Source of the DNA: JBGQMW01 sp963769845
Lineage (GTDB): Archaea; Thermoproteota; Bathyarchaeia; Bathyarchaeales; Bathycorpusculaceae
Direction: 5' to 3'
Assembly (NCBI GenBank): GCA_963769845.1
Contig: CAVYNL010000003.1
Span: 1-37,552, forward strand
DNA: 37,552 nt
Part shown: positions 1-8,932 of the stretch, one piece after another
Numbering within the stretch: position 1 is the stretch's first letter
How the letters are laid out: each line of letters begins with the position of its first letter
Notes under the pieces: generated by a model
Database searches by the model: none
What the model was told of the DNA's origin: nothing
The model's input: the letters and a program-made list of their open reading frames with translations, nothing else
Position numbers and translations under genes: made by a program

Positions 1-163
1 ATGAAATCGAAAATTTCTACCGCACGGTATACCGGCATCTCCGGGCGTCATACATTTTCGGACGTCTTTTAAAGCTTCGCTCGCCCGCGCATTTTGCGAT
101 GATGACTCGCGCATTCTTCGTTGTCGTCTCCCTCGTATTTTTTGAAAGGAGACGCCGCACAGT

Positions 164-1050
164 ATGACTGACACACACGCCGATGTCGTCCTGGCTTACC
201 CGCCTGTTGTCATGCGCGACAGATACTACCGCATCGCGCGATGGGTGACTGTTCCGCCACAGGGACTCGCTTTCATCGCGGCTGTTCTTGAGCGCGCCGG
301 TCTTCGCACAATAATAATCGACGCCGTTGCACAGGGAATGACTCGATGACATCGTCAAGGAAATCGTCCGCCACCGCCCGAGATTCCTCGGACTGACGGG
401 GCCGACTATGGTTATCCGCGAGGCCGCGAATGTGGCGCAAAAAGTAAAGGAAAGTCTTCCGGACGTTACGACAGTTCTCGGCGGACCGCATATTTCCGCA
501 GTACCCGAAGAAACATTCCAGAAATATCCCATCTTTGACATCGGCGTTATCGGCGAAGGAGAAAACACAGCTCTTGAACTTTTTACCAGTGATTTGAGTC
601 CTGAAAAGCTTCAGTCCATCGATGGCCTGCTTCTTAAAAAAGGCAAAAACATATTCCGCACAAACCCCAGGGCGCTTATCGAAAATCTCGATTCTCTGCC
701 ATTCCCCGCATATCACCTTTTGCCGGATTTGAAAAAATTCTACCAGCACGTCGTTGTGCGAGTTGACCGTATGCCATCGGCATCCGTGCTTATCTCTCGC
801 GGTTGCACAAAGGGAAAATGCACTTTCTGCTCGCGCGATGTTTATGGCGGACGCAGCCGGATTCACAGCCCGGAATATGCCGTTGCGCTATTTGAATCAC
901 TCATTCGCGACTACGGAATCCGCAGCCTCAATTTTGAAGATGAGGATCTCCTCGCCTTCAAACCTGTAATGCGCAAGATATGTGGACTTATACTCGAGAA
1001 AAAAATAGACTTGACCTGGGCAGTGAGCGGCCGGGTCGATATGGTTAACA
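164..1050 (+). pseudogene. B12-binding radical SAM protein, frameshifted and 3'-truncated
   Basis: The N-terminal part resembles the cobalamin-binding domain of B12-dependent radical SAM enzymes: YPPVV, then PPQGLAFIAAVLE, then GGPHISAVPEE and IGEGENT. A radical SAM core follows, with SRGCTKGKCTFCSR. Its cysteines are spaced CX4CX2C, one residue wider than the textbook CX3CX2C. The ATG at 164 follows a GAAAGGAG ribosome site at about 145-151. One base is out of register near 345, where the frame passes from AQGMT to DDIVKEIV. Similarity ends around SGRVDMVN (about 1050), roughly a third of the way into the SAM barrel. From there the + strand is antisense to a glycosidase fragment. The substrate cannot be inferred. 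The family assignment is firm; the gene as shown is not functional. Confidence 0.8.
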
Positions 1051-2105
1051 TTGCATCCAATCTGGCTATCCAGTTCTGGTCTATAACTCCCTTTTGCGGC
1101 ATCATGTCACGAAACGAAAGGACACTAAGTTCAATAACGGTTCCTCCATAGCTCTTCATCTTTTTTACGTCATCTACACCAAACCAGATGTTTCTGTTTA
1201 GCGTGTTGTAATCAATATTGCGTTCCCACTAGGGTGACTTCCTCCCCAGAGGGAGATCGCAGTTTGGTGCCATCTGCATACAAAACATCATGCGCGGGCG
1301 GACCAGTAGTGCGCGCTCCAATAACGGTTACATAATCAACAATCACATGGGAATTCCATGTTCTTATCCCGACTAAGCCATTTTCAAAAGTTGAATCATT
1401 TGCGACCAACTCCAAAGAATCGTCTACATACAGCATGATTGCGCCGCTGGAGACTTTCACAGAAACTATGTGCCAGATGTCTCTGTCAACGTTTGCTCTG
1501 TCACCGCTGAAAGCCAACTCTTGTGTGCAGCCATCTACCGTCCTTGAAATCGAAACTCTGTGACCCCAACAGCCTAGTCCTGCCCAATAGAAATTTCCTT
1601 GGTCCAGATAAACGCAAAACGCCACCTCCGCCGTGGGCTATCTGCCGCAATTTTGACCTTTGCAGTCAACTTGCAATCTTTCCACGTGACGTCTCCAGCG
1701 TAAATCAAGCCTTCAGTGTTGCTGGATCCCTCAAGAGTACCGTTTTGTAGACTCCAGTTTCCACTACTCACATTCCAGTCCGATAGTTCATTGAAGTCAT
1801 AGCTTCGACAGTTCTTCCCGAAATCTTTGACAACGATGCGCAAAATCGCGCATATCTACCTTGCCATCATAATTAAGGTCAGCTGCACTGTTCCATCTAG
1901 GATTCCCTGGGTTGGAACCGTAGGCGTATGCACATATAGACACATCACGCATATCAATAACGCCATCACCATTAAGGTCAGAAAGACGTGGACCAGAACC
2001 TACTTGGGCCGCAGAAACCGTAGAAACCTTGAATCCTACTTCAAGAAGACCAAGAAGCAAGAAAGCTACAAAAACACAGGAAAAGAACGTTGTATGAGTC
2101 GGCAT
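1051..2105 (-). pseudogene. Secreted dockerin-LamG-GH5-like glycosidase, frameshifted and truncated
   Basis: Reading leftward from the ATG at 2105 (GGAGATGG ribosome site just upstream), the product has a signal peptide. A type I dockerin pair of calcium loops follows (DLNGDGVIDMRD and DLNYDGKVDMRD). Next is a concanavalin/LamG-like domain (about 1800-1290: NELSDWNVSSGNWSLQNG, then GIRTWNSHVIVDYVTV). A hinge then leads into the start of a GH5-like cellulase (SPSGEEVTLVGTQ, then WFGVDDVKKMKSYGGTVIEL). Single-base shifts near 1835, 1625 and 1215 break the frame. The GH5 homology stops near RLDAM at about 1050, so the catalytic domain is nearly all missing. Dockerin-bearing glycosidases act outside the cell on polysaccharide. 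The GH5 call rests on a short N-terminal stretch and is less certain than the dockerin. Confidence 0.75.
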
Positions 2106-2132
2106 GCATATTCCATCTCCCCAATCTGCCAA

Positions 2133-2532
2133 AAAACATCAGAAGAAAGATATTTAACTATGCCTATAGTTAACCACATCTGATATTTATCGATCGAAAG
2201 AGGAATTCAACAAACATCAGCACTCTCAGAAGACGTGCAGACCATTACACTTTTGCACTCTATCATGCAAGCGCTTCCTAGACAGAGAGAATGCATGTTT
2301 CAAAGCAAAGGCCAATACGAATCCTGACCTGCTTAAGGCGAAAAAGGCCAAGATTGCATATTCATGCAAATAAGCAGAGCGTATGGAAAGCCACTTATAA
2401 CGCGCGCCAAAGAAAGTGACTCGCAGCAATGTTTCCTCAAAATCTCGTTTCATCGAAGCTGTCTCTTAGTGTCATCTTTCTGGGTATCGGAATAACTCTT
2501 AAGAGTCCGCATTTTCTCAACATAGCTTGCCA
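2133..2532. other. Intergenic region between divergent genes
   Basis: About 400 bases without a supported gene, lying between the divergent dockerin gene and the archaeosortase gene. It holds an imperfect AT-rich dyad near 2156-2173 (TTAACTATGCCTATAGTTAA) that may serve the leftward promoter, and one CGCGCG run at 2401-2406. An open frame on the minus strand at 2226-2453 has no recognisable content. Confidence 0.4.
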
Positions 2533-4629
2533 ATGTCAGCAGAAGAGCGTTTCCGTCTGACCATTCATGTAACATTTGGCGCGCTTGCGCGTGCTAACGT
2601 AGTCCTGGCCCTGAAAATCTTAACCCTGGTTTTTGGAATCATCATTCTCTATCTCCAAGACTTGAGCATGATCTTCCGTGACGCCCTGTACAACGAATCA
2701 ACAAGCTACATCCTCTTGATACCACTGATTTTCGCGTATCTGATCTACCGCAAAAGAAAGATGCTCAGAACCGCAATCTCCACCGAAAGCGAAAACCGAT
2801 CAGGAAACACGAAATATGTCTCAATACTGAGCGGCATCCTTCTCTGTGCACGATCTCGACAATCCTCTACTGGTACGGCTCATACACTTTCATACCATTA
2901 GAATACCATCTCTTAACCCTGCCATTTTTCGCGGCAGGGCTCACACTTGTATTGTTCAACCCGCAAACACTGCGCCAAGCAGTATTCCCAACAGCCTTTC
3001 TGGCCTTTCTCACTCCGCCGCCGTCTGACGTTCTTCAAAAACTGGGCTCAGCCCTCAGCGTCACAAGCACAGAAATCTCGAACTGGTTCGTCAACCTGCT
3101 GGGCATAAATTCAACGATCTCCGCAGAGTTTGGCGCACCATCGATAAACGTCATCCGGCCAGACCACACTTCGATGTCCTTCACCGTGGACATAGCATGC
3201 TCAGGAATATACAGCCTCATCGGCTTCCTCATCTTCGCCGCCTTCATAGCCTTCATAGTCCGCGACAAACTCTGGAAAAAAGCCGCCATCTTCATCCTCG
3301 GCCTCCCACTCATCTACCTGCTCAACATTCTTCGAATAACCATCATCGTCCTCATCGGCTACCAGTGGGGCCAAGAACTGGCCCTCGACCTGTTCCACCT
3401 CCTAGGCGGATGGATACTCATCTTCATAGGCACCCTCATACTCCTAACAACGGCGGAAAAAGTCTTCAGAACCCGAATATTTACTGGAAAGCGACCCCAA
3501 GACACCTGCCCTGCCTGCAACCCGCACGCCACTACCCCAGACAGCCTATTGCGCCTCGTGCGGCCGGCTCGCAAAGTACCCGCCCATACGATTCCGAACA
3601 AGCGACGCAGCAAAAATCATGGCCGCTGCCCTAAGCATAGCCCTTCTCATATCCATCCAAGCCCCCGTTTTCGCACTGACGCAAGGACCAGCCCAAATTC
3701 TAGTCCAGACCCCGAGCGGTCAGCAGGGAAACACCGAAATCCTGCCTCAAATGCCAGGGTACACAACGCAGTTCTTGTTCCGCGACAAGGAATTCGAAAA
3801 CGTGTCAGGACAAGACCTCTCACTAATCTACGAATACACACCGCAAGATCAGTCTAAGAAACCCGTATGGGTAGCCGTCGAAATCGCCGAAACAAGGACG
3901 CCTCTTCATCCGTGGGAAGTCTGCCTCGTTACATGGCCCATACACCTTGGATACCAGCCCCCAGTCAACCAACTGGACCTCAGAGATGTGACTGTCCTGG
4001 AGAATCCTCCGATCATTGCAAGATACTTTGCCTTCCAGTACAAGAACGATAACCAAACCCAACTCGTGCTCTACTGGTTCGAAAGCACAATATTCACTAT
4101 AGACAACGCTTCAGCACAAAAACAGGTAAAACTGAGCCTTATAGCGTATCCAGACAAACCTGAAGACGTGCCGAACATGGAAGAACAGCTCTTGCCCTTC
4201 GCGACGGCCATGGTCGGATATTGGCAACCCATAAAAACTTGGAGTGCAGTCGCGATGCTCATCTCCCATAACGGCATTAGTCTTGCAGGGATCACCGCAG
4301 CCATCTTGGTCGCTCTCGTCATCCTCTACGCGTTCGAACTGAGAGAACAGAGAAAAGCAAACGCCAACGCCTACACGAAGCTATCAAAACGCAACCAGCA
4401 ACTCGTAGACATCATCCAGAAAACGGAAAAACGGACAACACCAACACTTGGCAACTTGCAGAGGGCCTATCAGGAAATGACCATGGAACCTCTTGACTCA
4501 ACGCAACTGGAGCAAAAGCTTGCAGAATTGGAGAAAATCGGCGTGATAAGAAGAACAATAACAAGCAGGCAAGATGAGCCGACGCTTACATGGAAAACAC
4601 AAATAACCTTCAGCATCAGAAAACACTAA
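2533..4629 (+). CDS. Archaeosortase/exosortase with zinc ribbon, C-terminal exported domain and cytosolic winged-helix tail (two frameshifts)
   Basis: This is a multi-pass membrane transpeptidase of the exosortase/archaeosortase family, which cuts and re-anchors exported proteins at a C-terminal sorting signal. The expected triad is present: Cys in DIACSGIYSL (codon at 3198), Arg in LNILRI (3333) and His in LFHLLGG (3396). After the last helix comes a CPAC...YCASCGR zinc ribbon (3507-3561), then another membrane segment with an exported region. That region has a PLHPWEVCLVTW stretch resembling the EpsI partner of exosortases. A further helix (SLAGITAAILVALVILY) precedes a charged tail that looks like a winged helix (QLVDIIQKTEKRTTP, then LAELEKIGVIRR). 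Single-base shifts near 2853 and 3530 break the frame, so shorter pieces appear. The ATG at 2533 is preferred to the TTG at 2527. It is first in a same-strand surface operon. Family is certain; the EpsI-like and winged-helix readings are inference. Confidence 0.85.
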
Positions 4630-4702
4630 GAACAAAAAAAAGAAACGGGAAAAAGAGGACGCAGATGTCAAGTCATCAGAAACCCTCGGGAAGCCCCCGG
4701 CT

Positions 4703-5551
4703 ATGGTAAGACTTAGAATCGGCTTCAGCTTCGCACGAACAGCGGGAGTACTCCTCATCATTCTAGGCGCCCTAGCCCTCGCCTCCTCAATAATCTATGT
4801 TACCTCAATCCCTGCCCTAATCGGACTGGGTCTCATCTTCTGGGGCACAATCCTAACCTACATCCAAACAGGAGAATACGTGAAAGAAACCGTCTTGGAC
4901 GCAACAGCAGCATCCGTGCTGACAACATTGAACCAGACAATGCAGGAACTCGACTACAGGGGCAAAGCGGTTTACTTGCCGCCAAAGTACCTCAACGACC
5001 CCGAAAGCACCAAAGCCTACGTGCCCAGACTAAAAATCGGAAAATTGCCCCCGCCTGAACAAACCCAGAAACTCGAAACCCAGCCATTTTCAAGAAACTC
5101 GCAGGGCATAATCATAACACCGCCCGGAGCCGAACTCACGCGACTATTCGAAGACACGCTGCAGACAAGCTTCACAAAAGTAGACTTGGACTACCTCAAA
5201 GAACGCCTGCCCAAACTCCTCATCGAAGACCTCGAAATCGCCTCAGAAGTTGAAGTACAGATAGGGATCAGCAAAACATCAAACCCCACCGATGACACAA
5301 TATGGCAAATCGCCACCCCACACGACAGAATCAACGTCAAAATAACGTCCACAGCATACAAAAACACAACAAAACAAACCACACAACTGTCAAACATCAA
5401 CCCAACCCTAGGCTCTCCACTAACCAGCGCCGTCGCATGCGCGATCGCCAAAGCCACAGGCAAGCCCATAATCATAGAAAACCAGCAGGTCAGCGAAGAC
5501 GGCGAAACCACTGAAACCGAATACCGTGTACTCGAAGAGGAGCAACTCTAA
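4703..5551 (+). CDS. Unknown protein with two N-terminal membrane helices
   Basis: The 282-residue product starts with two closely spaced hydrophobic helices (about residues 12-32 and 35-54), followed by a soluble domain of about 220 residues. That domain has a proline-rich linker and ends in an acidic tail. A conserved-looking segment near the end (SPLTSAVACAIAKATGKPIIIEN) suggests a folded cytosolic domain. I do not recognise the family. It lies 73 bases after the archaeosortase gene and is followed two bases later by the next ORF, so it is probably cotranscribed with it. The frame is open upstream of the ATG through a lysine-rich stretch but contains no better start. Base use is strongly C/A-rich, like its neighbours. 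Confidence 0.75.
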   Translation: MVRLRIGFSFARTAGVLLIILGALALASSIIYVTSIPALIGLGLIFWGTILTYIQTGEYVKETVLDATAASVLTTLNQTMQELDYRGKAVYLPPKYLNDPESTKAYVPRLKIGKLPPPEQTQKLETQPFSRNSQGIIITPPGAELTRLFEDTLQTSFTKVDLDYLKERLPKLLIEDLEIASEVEVQIGISKTSNPTDDTIWQIATPHDRINVKITSTAYKNTTKQTTQLSNINPTLGSPLTSAVACAIAKATGKPIIIENQQVSEDGETTETEYRVLEEEQL

Positions 5552-5553
5552 CC

Positions 5554-5766
5554 ATGGACTTTCCCCTGGGCATATCGGACATAAGCCTGCTCTTCGCCTT
5601 GACAGCCATAGCACTTCTCATCACCTCAGAACTCCTCAGCCCCCACTACGGCAAAGTCAACCTCAAAATCAGCAGAAAACGCCTCAGAAACTCCGCACTA
5701 ACCTTCTCAGTCCTCTTCCTCACAACAGTAGCCATAAGAGTAGTCAGCATAATCCTCAACATATAG
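5554..5766 (+). CDS. Small two-helix membrane protein
   Basis: Seventy residues with two hydrophobic segments (about 9-29 and 47-69) separated by a basic loop (KVNLKISRKRLRNS). The ATG sits two bases after the stop of the previous gene, and the TAG stop is followed 12 bases later by the DUF1616 gene. This tight packing and the matching base use support it as a real operon member. No family is recognised. It may be an accessory subunit of the membrane complex encoded around it (inference). Confidence 0.7.
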   Translation: MDFPLGISDISLLFALTAIALLITSELLSPHYGKVNLKISRKRLRNSALTFSVLFLTTVAIRVVSIILNI

Positions 5767-5778
5767 GACAGACCCAAC

Positions 5779-6414
5779 TTGACAGAAAAACAACCAGACC
5801 TATCCGAAACAATCCTGCAAGTCACCAGAGAAAAGAAGCCTGAAACCGTCAGCCAACTCGCCCAACTCGTAAAAGAAACAAGCCCCGCGTCTGAACAGGA
5901 AATCCTCGACAAAATCATACAGCTGCAGAACGACGGCAAACTCCAACTAACCCAGCAACCCCAGCACAGGCCGCTAAGCCTCTCCGCCTACATGAAAACC
6001 TATGGTGCCGCCTGGTACTGGACCACCCTTGCGCTTACCCTTGCATCGATTGCAGCCGTCTTCACCATCCCCGCAGACCTGCAGCCCTACGTCGTCATCC
6101 GCAACGTCCTCGGCATAATCTTCATCCTCTGGCTCCCAGGCTACACGTTCACCAAAGCATTATTCCCACTAACCCCACCGTCCAAACCAGCAACATCGCT
6201 CACACGCACCGTCCAGAACCTCGACACCATCGAACGCATCGCACTAAGCATAGGCCTAAGCCTAGCACTCGTCCCCATCACAGGCCTACTCCTCAACTAC
6301 ACGCCCTGGGGCATAAACCTCACCCCCACAGTCCTCAGCCTCGCGGGCCTAACCCTGGCCTTCGCAACCGCAGCCGTGCTAAGAGAAAAACAACAAGCAC
6401 AACCCAAAGCTTAG
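5779..6414 (+). CDS. DUF1616 membrane protein with N-terminal helix-turn-helix-like region
   Basis: The 211-residue product carries a DUF1616-type membrane core: VVIRNVLGIIFILWLPGYTFTKALFP, then DTIERIALSIGLSLALVPITGLLL, then two closing helices. DUF1616 proteins are often found beside archaeal surface polysaccharide and sorting genes; their activity is unknown. Before the first helix, residues 8-58 resemble a winged helix (SETILQVTREKKPETVSQLA, then ILDKIIQLQNDGKL). This parallels the C-terminal tail of the archaeosortase fusion upstream. The start is a TTG 12 bases after the previous stop. The gene ends in TAG. Confidence 0.8.
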   Translation: MTEKQPDLSETILQVTREKKPETVSQLAQLVKETSPASEQEILDKIIQLQNDGKLQLTQQPQHRPLSLSAYMKTYGAAWYWTTLALTLASIAAVFTIPADLQPYVVIRNVLGIIFILWLPGYTFTKALFPLTPPSKPATSLTRTVQNLDTIERIALSIGLSLALVPITGLLLNYTPWGINLTPTVLSLAGLTLAFATAAVLREKQQAQPKA

Positions 6415-6489
6415 CACCAATCAGTATTCAGGATTCATAAAGCATTAACCCCCAACCGCGCACATCCACCACATCACAGGTGGAACCCC

Positions 6490-6669
6490 GTGCGCAAACG
6501 CTCTCTCATCCTGCTCCTCTTGCCCATAATCCTCATCATCTGGACGATCGGCTGGGCCTTCCTCTGGGTCGGAAACCAAAACGCCAACCAGAAACAACAA
6601 CCCAAACAAGAACCCAACATAGAGATAACCGTGCAGCTGCCCCAACAAGAACAAGAAATCACCGAATAA
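6490..6669 (+). CDS. Small single-pass membrane protein, 59 residues
   Basis: A GTG start at 6490 follows an AGGTGGA ribosome site at about 6478-6484. The product begins with two basic residues, then one long hydrophobic helix (SLILLLLPIILIIWTIGWAF). The rest is a polar tail rich in Gln, Asn and Glu. This is the pattern of a type I signal-anchored microprotein. It lies between the DUF1616 gene and the flippase. A decayed copy of its last codons and trailer recurs after the flippase. No family is recognised. Confidence 0.65.
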   Translation: MRKRSLILLLLPIILIIWTIGWAFLWVGNQNANQKQQPKQEPNIEITVQLPQQEQEITE

Positions 6670-6722
6670 CCCTTCTTTTCCCACAGCCACCCCACCCACT
6701 ACCTCACCCCCTCTTTCTCCAA
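6631..6722 (+). repeat. Direct repeat, intact copy: 3' end and trailer of the small membrane gene
   Basis: This segment covers the last codons of the 59-residue gene plus its pyrimidine-rich trailer (CCCTTCTTTTCCC, then CTACCTCACCCC). It aligns to 8482-8580, beyond the flippase, most clearly over CAGCTGCCC and AACAAGAAC. The trailer may act as a T-rich terminator. Confidence 0.65.
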
Positions 6723-6830
6723 GCACCACAAAGCCCCGCCAGCGTAAGCGCCAAACCAGGACTAAAAACTTAATAGTTTGAAAGAATCTTCGGCGATCAC
6801 ATTGGATATAAGCGCGATCGCAACAAACTC

Positions 6831-6841
6831 TGCGCGCGCGT
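6831..6841. repeat. CG-alternating element
   Basis: The run TGCGCGCGCG lies 28 bases before the flippase start, in non-coding sequence. It is one of the recurring intergenic elements treated in the findings. Confidence 0.7.
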
Positions 6842-6868
6842 TCTTCCAAACTCTAAAGTGGAAAAGCT

Positions 6869-8467
6869 ATGGAAAAAGCACTAGAGATGGGCAAGACCTC
6901 AGCTACCGGAAGCTTCCAGCTGCTCATAGGCGTGGCCACATCCGCCATAATCATGGCCGTTGGAACCGTAATTCTGACTAGGCTCTTGTCGCCCGCAGAA
7001 TATGGGCTGTACGCGATCGTGCTGATTCCATCGCTGACGATAAGCTTGTTCAGAGACTGGGGCATAAATTCTGCCATGACCAAGTACATCGCCAGCTATA
7101 GAGTCTCACACAAAGACGAAGAAATACGGGATGTAATGGTTGCGGGGCTGATATTCGAGGTTACAACTGGAATTGCCCTGTCGTTCCTTTCCCTGTTCCT
7201 AGCAAGCTTCATCGCCTCAACAGTCTTCCACAGGCCAGAATCCGCATCCTTCATGGCAATAGTCTCAGTCTCAATAATCTCAGGATCACTGCTCACAGCA
7301 TCTCAATCCAGCTTCATAGGCTTCGAAAGAATGGGACTCAACAGCTTCACACTCATCTGCCAAGCCATAGCCAAAACCGTTACGGGCCCAATCCTGGTCC
7401 TCCTTGGCTACAGCGTCCTAGGAGCAGTCCTCGGCTACACCTTCTCCTTCATAGCTGCAGGAATCATCGGTCTGGCAATCTTCTACTTCATCCTATTCAG
7501 GCCTCTGAGAAAACTGGGAACAAAGAGCTCCAACGTAACCAAAACGCTCAAGACAATGCTGAGATACGGAGTGCCCCTCTCAATATCCTCCATCCTTGGA
7601 GGTATCCTGGGACAGCTCTACGGTTTCATAATGGCCTCTTTCGCCGACAACACAATGATAGGCAATTACCAAGCTGCAGTCAACTTCTCCGTCCTCCTAA
7701 CCTTCTTCACGATTCCAATAGGCACGGTGCTGTTCCCGGCCTTTGCAAAGCTCGACCCACAAGAAGACCATGAACTTGTAAAAACCGTCTTCGCCTCTTC
7801 GATCAAATACACGGCAGTACTTCTGGTGCCCGCCACTGCGGCAGTAATGGCCCTATCAGGCCCCATGATCGGCACGCTCTTCGGAGAAAAATACGTTTAC
7901 GCACCCCTTTTCCTAACCGCATACGTCATAAGCAACATGTTCGCAATGCTCGGAAGCCTAAGCTCAGGCAGCCTTCTTTCCGGTCTGGGAGAAACAAAAA
8001 TACTCATGAAACAGAGCGTGCTAACACTGTCCTTCGGACTACCCCTAGGCTTCCTTCTAATCCCCACGCTTGGAATATGGGGCCTCATAACTGCAAACAT
8101 CTTCGTCGGACTGCCGAGCATGTTCTGGGGCCTCCACTGGATATGGAAACACTATGAAGCCAAAGCGGACTTCCAGTCCTCCGCGAAGATCCTCGCAGCA
8201 TCCGCCATTGCAGCCATGACAGCCTACTTGCCCATGAGCCTCTTCAACACGGCCAACTGGATAAAGCTCACAATCGGCGTAATCATCTTTCTGACAGTGT
8301 ACATTCTCGGTGCACCCCTAATCGGAGCCGTCACCCAGACAGACATAGAAAACCTGAGAAGAATGCTTTCAGGCTTGGGGGCAGTTTCAAAAATCGCCAA
8401 CATCCCACTCAGAATAGCCGAAAAAGCCACTCACATCCGCAACTCAGGAAAAAACAATCGTGACTGA
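6869..8467 (+). CDS. Polysaccharide flippase (MATE/MOP superfamily, Wzx-like)
   Basis: The 532-residue protein has about a dozen or more hydrophobic helices with few charged loops. Its N-terminal pattern (KTSATGSFQLLIGVATSAII, then LTRLLSPAEYGLYAIVLI) is that of oligosaccharide flippases of the MOP superfamily. These move lipid-linked glycans across the membrane for O-antigen-like polymers or N-glycans. Length and helix content fit a full-length member, and the frame is intact. It lies in the same direction as the archaeosortase operon. With the glycosyltransferases and rml genes in the window, it fits assembly of a rhamnose-containing surface glycan (inference). It is bracketed by a direct repeat. 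Confidence 0.9.
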   Translation: MEKALEMGKTSATGSFQLLIGVATSAIIMAVGTVILTRLLSPAEYGLYAIVLIPSLTISLFRDWGINSAMTKYIASYRVSHKDEEIRDVMVAGLIFEVTTGIALSFLSLFLASFIASTVFHRPESASFMAIVSVSIISGSLLTASQSSFIGFERMGLNSFTLICQAIAKTVTGPILVLLGYSVLGAVLGYTFSFIAAGIIGLAIFYFILFRPLRKLGTKSSNVTKTLKTMLRYGVPLSISSILGGILGQLYGFIMASFADNTMIGNYQAAVNFSVLLTFFTIPIGTVLFPAFAKLDPQEDHELVKTVFASSIKYTAVLLVPATAAVMALSGPMIGTLFGEKYVYAPLFLTAYVISNMFAMLGSLSSGSLLSGLGETKILMKQSVLTLSFGLPLGFLLIPTLGIWGLITANIFVGLPSMFWGLHWIWKHYEAKADFQSSAKILAASAIAAMTAYLPMSLFNTANWIKLTIGVIIFLTVYILGAPLIGAVTQTDIENLRRMLSGLGAVSKIANIPLRIAEKATHIRNSGKNNRD

Positions 8468-8932
8468 CTTCCGCGCGCACTGTCCAGCTGCCCGAACAAG
8501 AACAGAAATCGCACAGTAACCACAACCTTTTTTCTTCCGCATCCCCAACCAGACCTCACCCCAATCCTTTCTTCTAGGCGCGCGCGATAGCGCCATGTCG
8601 AAAACCTGCAGTAGTAGCGCGCGCCGAAGACTACAAGGATGCAAGTTGAAGCAACAAAACCTTTTCATCGATGACGTGTGGGTTCTCTCCGTTCGCGGTC
8701 TTTGAACAGTCCCTGAATTTCATTACACGCGCACAGAAAGATGTCAAAGATACAAAACATATGAGGAAACAATGCGGGAAAGCAAGCGATACAATTCCAG
8801 ATTGGATGCAAACCGAACATTCTTCTTTGAAAAGACAGGTGCGCGCGCCAGACTTGCATGAGAGGATCGGAAGACACGCACAGCAACCTTAAAGCAAACA
8901 TGCATTCATGAAAAAGGGACGGAGAGGAAACG
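8468..8932. other. Intergenic region with repeat copy and several CG-alternating elements
   Basis: About 465 bases without a supported gene. It begins with the decayed repeat copy at 8482-8580. CG-alternating runs lie at 8472-8478, 8578-8586, 8617-8624 and 8839-8847. An open frame at 8671-8892 has no domain, hydrophobic pattern or ribosome site and is not called. The final 30 bases hold a GGACGGAGAGGAAAC purine run that serves the GTG start at 8933. Confidence 0.5.
8482..8580 (+). repeat. Direct repeat, decayed copy of 6631-6722
   Basis: The stretch CCAGCTGCCCGAACAAGAAC and the following AGAAATC match the end of the 59-residue gene with small indels. The similarity continues through a T-rich trailer (CCTTTTTTCTTCC) and GACCTCACCCC. 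The copy has no start codon or upstream helix, so it is a remnant. It begins 15 bases after the flippase stop. Confidence 0.65.

Noticed and set aside
17..568. Long minus-strand open frame at the left end
   Set aside because: It is antisense to the radical SAM gene and has no recognisable motif.
2226..2453. 75-codon minus-strand frame
   Set aside because: No ribosome site, family or hydrophobic pattern, and it lies in a divergent promoter region.
8671..8892. 73-codon frame before the decarboxylase
   Set aside because: Composition looks random and it contains CG-alternating elements found in non-coding DNA.
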